Below, piece by piece: positions 19,910 to 26,122 of a stretch of 26,122 nucleotides of DNA. Source of the stretch: Gnetum montanum (Eukaryota; Streptophyta; Gnetopsida; Gnetales; Gnetaceae); the NCBI GenBank assembly GCA_015680685.1, contig MNCI01029707.1, positions 32,989 to 59,110 of the forward strand, given 5' to 3'. Positions within the stretch are counted from its first letter, which is position 1; every line of letters begins with the position of its first letter. The notes under the pieces are model-generated. The model searched no databases. It was given only the letters and a program-made list of their open reading frames with translations, and was not told the DNA's origin. Both the position numbers and the translations under genes were made by a program.

Positions 19910-20348
19910 GGCTAGGTGTAGGAGAAAAACGTGGTCTGGTTGCCACGTGTTTTGGGCCCCACAAGGTATAAACATGACTACACTAGGTAGGTGTATGATG
20001 CTGGATGTGAACCTTGTTATGCTGTGACCATAATGCTAAAATTGCATGTGCCAAAATCCAGAAAGCATGTCAACCATGAAAACAAAATGGAGCCTATGCT
20101 CCAGGACTATGTCTTCCCTACTCTTGCGAGTAGGGTCAAGTGTAGGAACAATTTTGGGGATTGACCAGGGGTATGCAAAATGAAGAAAAATTGCTAATTT
20201 TATTTGCCGAAGATATGTTGGGGCAAGGATAATAATTGCCAACAAGTTATAGAGCTAACTGAAGACATCTTGATGCCTCCATGATAGTGTTGCACTACTC
20301 ACGCTATTCAGCACATTGGTGTAGCATAAGTAACTACTTACTACATTG

Positions 20349-20370
20349 TGCTATGCTATGTAGCATAGCA
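20349..20370. repeat. Perfect palindrome in 5' LTR (P1)
   Basis: The 10-bp arms are the same as at 3608-3629, with centre TG in place of CA. Both arms are unchanged although the surrounding LTR sequence has diverged. Confidence 0.75.
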
Positions 20371-20527
20371 TAGCATCACCACCAGTCTTAATAGAAAACT
20401 TGCGTAGAATCCAAGATCATTTGTTTGAGGCTTAGTCAAGCAAACAACTGTAACTTTTGTCCTCCATGCTAGAAAGCCTTTGGACTTGCTGAGTTCATCC
20501 TTGGGGCATTTTGTTGTTTTTTCATCA

Positions 20528-20571
20528 TTGCTACGCTGTGCTATGCTATGTAGCGTAGCACAACGTAGCAG
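20528..20571. repeat. Long imperfect palindrome in 5' LTR (P2)
   Basis: Two 21-bp arms around TG (20549-20550) pair with three mismatches. The left arm recurs exactly at 13024-13044 in the antisense pseudogene's intron. Weaker palindromes of the same motif follow at about 20738-20768 and 20880-20913. Confidence 0.75.
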
Positions 20572-21205
20572 CCAGTGTGTCATGCATCCCTATTTAATTT
20601 GCCATTTTTTTTATGAAGAAACCTTGCTTGAGGCCTGAGGGCTAAGTGGGATAGCCAGTTTTGGAGGTCGAAGCATTGCCAAGTGTAATCTTCTTGTTGG
20701 AGTCACTTGGCAGGGGGGCCTTTGTGCACCTTGTCCCTGTTATGCTATGTTACGCTACATCGTGTAGCACCCTGTCTTGGTGGAGCAAGCTTGCTTGATG
20801 GTTACAACATGGACAAATGCTTTGGAAGACTAACTTAATATCATCTTGCATCTTGGACGCTTAATTGGTATCTTCAAGGCTTGCTATGCTGCACAACATA
20901 GCATAGCATAGTAGATTTCTCCATTAGAAAACTTGCCAAACTGTTTAGCTCATCCTAAACACTTTTGCGACTCCTAGCATGGTCCTTGGGCAGACTGTCA
21001 ACCGGGTCAATTGTTGAGTTGGGCAGGTTGGAGAGTCCAGCAAGCCTGTCAGCCCTAGAGATAGAAAACTTGTTGAACTATATAATCTATCCTTAGTTCC
21101 TACATTGTTCTGATAGCCCATCATGACACTGCACTTGTGGAAATCCTTTCCCAATTTCCAAGATTCTATTAAAGCATGAGGGTCCTGAAATTTTATGGTG
21201 TTTCA

Positions 21206-21210
21206 CCCAT
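21206..21210. repeat. Target-site duplication CCCAT, right copy
   Basis: This is the exact copy of 2543-2547, directly following the 5' LTR. Confidence 0.92.
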
Positions 21211-21365
21211 GTGATCCAAAAATGATCAAACATTCTTGATGGTTTTTGGCCTCTAGGTGATGTTCTGTATGACTCAAAATTTATTAGGATCCACTTCTGT
21301 TCATTTCTATAAACTTTTCTACCCCAAGATGATTCCATCTTGGACCATAAAATAGCTTTTCTACC
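21206..21365 (-). pseudogene. RT fragment of the layer-1 element, right side of insertion
   Basis: In minus sense this reads FMVQDGIILG (about 21330-21358), then TEVDPNK (about 21285) and KTIKNV, stop, SFLDHM ending at the CCCAT. These match the palm-to-thumb part of gypsy reverse transcriptase (xFxVxxGIVLGHxVSxxGIEVDxxKV...VRSFLGHxGxYRRFI). The frame continues directly into GHYRSF at 2547 after one CCCAT is removed. Stops (TAG, TAG, TGA, TGA, TAG, TGA) are numerous. Upstream of about 21365 I can no longer follow the domain. Confidence 0.82.
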
Positions 21366-21990
21366 AATGAAAGTGGTGATAAATACTATAATGACGAATA
21401 TTGGAGTGCATCGATGAAAACTAGGATTTCATATGCTCATAGTGATCCTTATTATTCTAATGTTACATTCATTTTTCACCAAGATGAATAAGTAAAATGG
21501 AGAGATCTACAAGTTAACATTACCTTGCTACCTAAATGTTCAATGCTAAGAATACTTCAGGTAGTCCTCATGAGCTCAAATCTTGGTCATGTGCAAGAAG
21601 GATATCAAGTCACAAAAAACATGACTAGACCATACTAGCCAATAGAGGTTCAACCAAGAAGGGATCCATCATGAAGTCAAGATATGAACATGATAATGAA
21701 AAGATGGCATCTCAGATAGTTATCTTAAAAGAAAAAGAAGATGCTATATTTCATGCTAAGAAATTTTATTAGACTCATGGGTCCCATTCACAAATACAAG
21801 TCATTTACATTGAAGATTCTGTTAAAATAAAACTACACAAAAATCTTGTAGAAACCCCTAGAAGAAATAACAAGGACTTTAGACTTAGGAGGAATTCAAG
21901 GCCTAAGACCTCCAATGGATCAAGAAGTCATAGAAGGAGAAGAAAGTGGCATCATTTTTCAACTCCTCTATCTTCTTCCTTACATTCATC
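21366..21990 (+). other. Junction region and start of the right-hand element
   Basis: The minus-strand RT similarity ends near 21365, and plus-strand gag-type composition (basic, Ser-rich short frames) begins by about 21480. No LTR, target duplication or primer site is recognised. The reading 21480-21990 has several stops but is continuous in style with the charged gag segment that follows, so it is probably the decayed N-terminal part of that gag. Confidence 0.4.
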
Positions 21991-21991
21991 A

Positions 21992-22670
21992 ATGGATTTT
22001 GATAAGAAAGAAAGAATACTAAGGGATCATAATGGGGAAAAAAGGAGAGATCATGAGAGATATGCATATAGAAGAAGGAATCTTGATGAAGAGGAAGATA
22101 ATCATGATGAAAAAAAAGAAAGGATCAAATATGAGAGAAGAAAACATCATGAGAATTGGAGGATTCATCACTATAACAAAGCTTATGAACCTAAAGACTA
22201 TGAAGAATTCTTGTTAGCCACTTGCAACATGATCAACATTAGGAACGTAGTATACATTCCTACCAAGCATTTAAGGGATAGGTGCATCAAGTGACTTAAC
22301 ATAAATAATATGTCAAAATTTTAAGTCAAATATAATGTAGATCCACAACACCATCTCCAAGCCTTCCATGATGCATGTGTCCTACAAAACATACAAAACA
22401 ATTGATAAAAGTTGAAGTTGTTTTCTAGAACAGTTACGAAGGAAGCAGCGAGCTAGTATAAATTATTAGAATCATAATCAATTCAAAGATGAAGTACCAT
22501 GCTAGAACTCTTCACTAATAAATATCAAACTTATTCTAGAGTATCAAATTTAGAAAAAAAATTCCAAGAATGAAAATAACAGAAACATGAATCACTTGAT
22601 GTAGCAATAGACAAGTATTGTTCTTTATTATGTAGATGCATAGGCCATAGATTTTTTCAATGTGAACAAC
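21992..22670 (+). pseudogene. Gag of the right-hand plus-strand gypsy element (decayed)
   Basis: A highly charged Arg/Lys/Glu/His-rich region comes first (21992-22294; for example RRDHERYAYRRRNLDEEED and KYERRKHHENW). It is followed by a gag capsid segment with DPQHHLQAFHDACVLQN (about 22340-22390) and KLKLFSRT, where plant gag has FHDAC...LKLFPFSL. At about 22629-22664, LCRCIGHRFFQCEQL looks like the remains of a CCHC-type nucleic-acid-binding knuckle, with an incomplete set of Cys. Several stops interrupt it. The charged region looks like the RNA-binding or linker part and is unusually rich in His. Confidence 0.65.
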
Positions 22671-23950
22671 TACATTATATCATTGATGGACTAAGGAACA
22701 AATCAAGAGAAACTCTTGGGGTATATGCCCCAAGTAGATTATCTAAGATGAAAAATCATCATATTCAAAGTCTAATAGACAAGTAGAAAAAGAGGAAGGA
22801 GATCTAAGAAAAAGAGAATCAATTGAAGAGTATAATAAAAATCGAATAATCAAAAAAAGGAATGTAAGGATATGTGAAATATAAGAAGAATAAACATAAG
22901 AGGATATGATCGATTGGAAGACTCTACATAGCCAAAAATTAGTCAACGATATTACAAAAAAGGTAGATAAAATATGGGATTTTGTAGATGAGAAGTTTGC
23001 TATAACACTAAATATAGTATAGGAAAGTAAGGACAAAAAGAAAAAAGGATACAATATATATGAAAACTACAAAAACAAAGGGAAAGTCACAATGGTAGAG
23101 AAAGTGATGAACTCAAGTTTAGAAGATGATGAAGCATGTAATTTTGCCAATATGAACATCCTAAGGGATGTTGCCCTATCATGGCCCACTTACAAGAGTT
23201 TGGGACATATGTGCTTAATTCAAAGTTTTTCAAGAAACATATGACTAGGTGATTACTTTATCCTCAAGGTAATTTTAGAAAATCCTACCAACAATCATAC
23301 TATTCAAGCGGGGCTTATCCTTAATCGTAAGAGAAATACTAGTGGCAGTTGTAACAACCACAAGTGTGGGAAATGCCACTACCAAGATAGTAGTATCCAT
23401 ATAGGTAACCTAATCCCTATGGATACTATGTACAATGTTCAATCTCTCCCTGAAACATTTTTTTTCATCCATCCTCTCCTTCCAATTCACCAAAATATTA
23501 TAACCCCACTACCTAATGCATAGATCCTCATTCTTACATATCCCAACTAACACTTGGTCCCTTGTACTAAGCTTCTAATAATCATTATCAATACCACAAA
23601 TAGTCATGCAAGGAGAACTACAAACATAACTATACTAAAAGAGTGCTACTAGGACAATCAACACATAAGAGGAAATCATGAAAGATAAACAAAGATCCAA
23701 GAAACATCCCTTCTTTAGGATAAGTCCTATAAAAGGTTTAAAGGATGGGAACTTCATCTAACTTTTCCCCACCTTCACAAGGTCCTCTGAAGAACACCAT
23801 GCCTCTGACATCAATGAAGATCACTTTAACTACTATTGGTTTCACATAGACTATTACACATTGGATCAATGTAGAAGCATTTTTTAAGAAGAGAATGAAT
23901 ACATGTAGGTTTTTAGTCTACCTTTAAATAGTAGGACACAAATCATGTAA
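22671..23950 (+). other. Decayed gag-to-protease spacer, no clear domain
   Basis: Plus-strand frames are short and Lys/Glu-rich at 22740-23130, then Pro/Tyr/His-rich (for example near 23340-23520). They are consistent with a low-complexity polyprotein spacer. I recognise no domain. The minus-strand frame at 22743-23054 is the T-rich complement and not a gene. Confidence 0.4.
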
Positions 23951-23954
23951 CGCT

Positions 23955-24310
23955 CTATTAGATTCCTGGTCAAGAGTTAATCTTATCTCTCAAGACATAT
24001 ATAAGGCCTGGAATCTCCCTTCACTAAAAAAAGGTAACATATGATTAGAGCTAGTGAATGAGTCGATTACAACTCTACTTGGACAAGTAAAAGACATAAT
24101 TACTATAATAATTAGCTGGCCCTATCATACTAATTTTTGGTCATGCATATGAGGAAAAATAAGGAGAAATTTCCTATCATCATGGGAAGAACACAACTTA
24201 GCACTATGGATGATAAGCCAGGAATTTGAGATTTATTCTTAGAAATTTCCAACGAAGATGAACCTAGAATCATTTAGAGATGTAAAGCTCCATGTATTTG
24301 ATACAATAAT
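23955..24310 (+). pseudogene. Protease of the right-hand element (decayed)
   Basis: ALLDSWSRVNLISQDIYKAW (about 23961-24015) matches the retropepsin active-site strand LLD(S/T)GSxxNxIS. The Gly after Asp-Ser is Trp (TGG in place of GGG), so the catalytic loop is broken. About 110 bases later, frames such as VKDIITIII and a Met-Arg-Lys segment follow the expected order without a clear C-terminal motif. Stops are frequent. Both other protease copies' active sites cannot be compared fully, because layer 1 lacks its protease in this window. Confidence 0.6.
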
Positions 24311-24829
24311 AATAGGTGTAATTTTATGCATAAAATCTAGATAAAAAAACACAATGTCATTAAAACATGCAATAAATATGTTCAAGATATGTGTATACAA
24401 CAATGCCTATATGTAGTAGCCACCATACAAGAAGGCACCTAATGGTTGATCAAGGAAAAGAAATCAGAATAAAACATATGCATGGAACTAGTGGACAAAA
24501 TTACAAGTGATTATATTGAATAAAATAATAAATTAGAAGAGATGTGAAAATAACCTTCTTGTAGTAAGTCACAAGAGGAGGAGGATATTGAATGGGAAAT
24601 GTTAGAAATACCAAAAATATATGAACTAGAACTACTAAAACTAAAAGCCCTATGAGATGCACTTGAATATGCTTTCATTAACAATAAGAAACTAGTAATC
24701 ATAAATATAAATCTTAATAAAGAACAAAAGAATAAATTATTGGAAGTAGTGAACAAGTAGAAAATTACATTCACATGGTCTTATGATGAGATCACTGACA
24801 TTGATCCATGCATATATCAAGATTGAGTC

Positions 24830-25645
24830 TACATAGATCTAGCTATTAAACCATGCCACTATCCTTAATGAAGATTAAACTCCAAGATCAAATAAGTTGT
24901 TAAAAAGAGTTGGAAAAGCTATTAAAAGAAGGATTCATCTATTTAATTATAGATAGTGAATGGGTTAACCATTAGTCACTATTTTGAAGAAAGGTGGCAA
25001 GTGTAGGATCTATATCAATTTTCAATTATTGAACATGGCAACATTCAAAGATCATTTCCCTTTTTCATTTTTTGACCATGTCCTAGATAACATTGTATGA
25101 CATCAGTATCATATCTTCCTAGATATATACAATGAATATAACCAAATCCATATCGTACTAAATGATCAAGAGAAAACAATGTTCACTAGTCCTTGGGAAA
25201 TATTTTCATATAGAAAAATGTCATTTGGCCAATGTTAATGCTTCCATCACTTTTGAAAGAATTGTCCTTAGTATCTTATAGAAACAAATTGGAAATGGAG
25301 TTCAAGTATTTATGGATGATTTTTCTACATATGGACTCAGATTCAAATAACCTCTAGACTACTTGGAGCAAGTTTTGAAAAGATGTGTTAAAACTAATTT
25401 AAAGCTCAATTAGAAAAAGAGTGATTCAATAGTCCAAGATGACATAATTCTAGGATTTATGGTATCTTATAAAGAAATTGAGGTAGATTTAGAAAAGATC
25501 AAAATTATCCATAACATCACTCAAATGCTAAAAATAATTAAATACATTAGATTATTCTTTGACCGTATAAGATACTATAGGAGATTCATTGAAAATTTCT
25601 CAAATATTGCAAAACTACTTATTGAACTAACAAAGAAAGATAGAT
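24830..25645 (+). pseudogene. Reverse transcriptase of the right-hand element (decayed)
   Basis: In order: an IKPCHYP-like start (about 24845), EWVN plus a KKGGKCR-like segment (24958-25010), KDHFPFSFFDHVLDN (about 25049-25092), a LDIYxxYNQI segment (about 25125-25150), TMFTSPWEIFSYRKMSFG-like (about 25177-25230), and ITFERIVLSI (about 25250-25280). The active-site motif is VFMDDFSTYG at about 25303-25335, with both Asp kept. VQDDIILG and EVDLEKIKIIHNIT (25433-25520) and RYYRRFIENFSNIAKLLIEL (25570-25630) complete it. Several stops and one or more frameshifts occur. The FMDDFSxYG form differs from the YVDD form of the large element, so this is a different lineage. Confidence 0.85.
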
Positions 25646-26122
25646 CATTCTAGTGGTCAAAGTAATATAAGAAAGCATTTGAAAGTCTAAAATAAAAACT
25701 AACAAAGATACCAATTCTTTGAGCTCTATATTGGTCTAAGCCTTTTCACATTATGATGAATTATTTAACCTATGCATTAGGGTAGTGTTAACTCAACTCA
25801 ATGATAAAAAATAATCATATTACATACACTACGCCAATTGAAGCATTGCAAGGTAGAACTTAATTATACCACCATAGAAAAAGAGTTTATGGCCATGATA
25901 TATGCACTTAAAAAGTCTAGAAATTATGTTATCAGGTATCCTATCATCATCAAGTTTCTAATGAATAAACCAACAATAAGTCAAAGAGTGATAAGATGGC
26001 TTATCATCTTACAAAAATTCAACATCATGATGATTGATAGGAAAGGAACTAAAAATGTTGTAGTTGGTTACCTATCAATATTAAAATGGGAACCTCAAAA
26101 AATTGAAAAACCATTATCAAAT
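25646..26122 (+). pseudogene. RNase H of the right-hand element (partial, cut by window edge)
   Basis: KPFHIMMNYLTYALG (about 25740-25785), an EKEFMAMIYALKK-like segment (about 25875-25915), NYVIRYPIIIKFLMNK (about 25922-25970) and NVVVGYLS (about 26055-26080) follow the layer-1 RNase H in order. Compared with NYVLGYSIYVHTDHNTIHFLMNK of layer 1, about seven or eight residues including the TDH catalytic Asp are missing between YPI and IKFL, an in-frame deletion. The integrase is expected beyond the right edge. Confidence 0.8.

Larger units (their letters stand above)
2548..21205 (-). mobile_element. Complete 18.66-kb Tat-like LTR retrotransposon
   Basis: Two direct repeats of 1916 and 1917 bp bound the element, with a perfect 5-bp target duplication outside. 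In element sense each LTR starts TGAAACACC and ends CGNTNGCTACA (the last CA is TA in the left copy). A primer-binding site and a polypurine tract lie at the expected inner LTR edges. The coding order is gag, protease, reverse transcriptase, RNase H, second RNase H, integrase. The second, archaeal-like RNase H and the large size point to the Tat/Ogre/Retand lineage. No reading frame is intact, so this copy is non-autonomous. By-eye LTR differences of about 31/165 and 18/210 in two sampled stretches show an old insertion. An antisense multi-exon pseudogene sits between protease and reverse transcriptase. Confidence 0.93.
19289..21205 (-). repeat. 5' LTR of the large element
   Basis: This is the 1917-bp partner of 2548-4463, with both TG and CA termini kept. 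In element sense U3 runs from 21205 to the TATA box near 19905, so transcription should start near 19875, and R plus U5 occupy the remaining roughly 590 bp. A candidate AATAAA signal lies at 19459-19464 (minus); it is mutated in the other LTR. Differences from the left copy are mainly transitions. Confidence 0.93.

Noticed and set aside
22743-23054. Ser/Phe/Leu-rich minus-strand frame, membrane-like
   Set aside because: It is the complement of an A/G-rich gag spacer; such frames are a composition artefact.

Overview
This window looks like a piece of a large, repeat-rich seed-plant nuclear genome. It holds no intact gene. Almost everything in it is old, decayed LTR retrotransposon of the Ty3/gypsy (Metaviridae) superfamily, in nested layers. 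The reading frames are broken mostly by C-to-T type changes (CAG/CAA/CGA to stop), as expected for long-methylated DNA. The deep decay, the diverged LTRs and the slow clearance this implies suggest a gymnosperm or another plant with a very large genome. That taxonomic guess is inference.

Layer 1 (outer host): positions about 690-2547 are the 3' half (reverse transcriptase tail, RNase H, integrase) of a minus-strand gypsy element. Its upstream continuation is found 18.7 kb away, at 21206 to about 21365.

Layer 2 (insert): 2548-21205 is one essentially complete 18.66-kb LTR retrotransposon on the minus strand, inserted into layer 1. Its LTRs are 1916 and 1917 bp, begin TG and end CA (one end mutated), and are flanked by the perfect 5-bp duplication CCCAT. 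Removing the element and one CCCAT restores the layer-1 reading frame. In element order (right to left) it carries: 5' LTR with a TATA box, primer-binding site, leader, gag, protease, a 5-kb block in the position where Ogre/Tat elements carry an intron, reverse transcriptase, two successive RNase H domains (gypsy type plus the archaeal-like type known from the Tat lineage), integrase, a tandem-repeat 3' region, polypurine tract and 3' LTR.

The most unusual part is the 5-kb block between protease and reverse transcriptase. At 11099-14742, on the plus strand (antisense to the retroelement), is a seven-exon pseudogene with GT-AG introns that mostly keep reading phase. Its first exon resembles an FCP1/NIF-type HAD phosphatase domain. 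Its later exons give an unrecognised region, an acidic E-E-A-P repeat and a coiled coil. Antisense orientation would protect its introns from the element's own RNA splicing. Three tandem arrays (5765-6167, 9796-10010, 14917-15077) sit at the edges of the coding blocks. They share a unit with a dyad stem and 6-nt loop, and the stem appears to change on both sides together.

Layer 3: from about 21.4 kb to the right edge lies another decayed gypsy element on the plus strand (gag, protease, reverse transcriptase, RNase H), running out of the window. Its RT/RNase H is related to layer 1 but in opposite orientation, so the junction near 21365-21480 is a head-to-head boundary.
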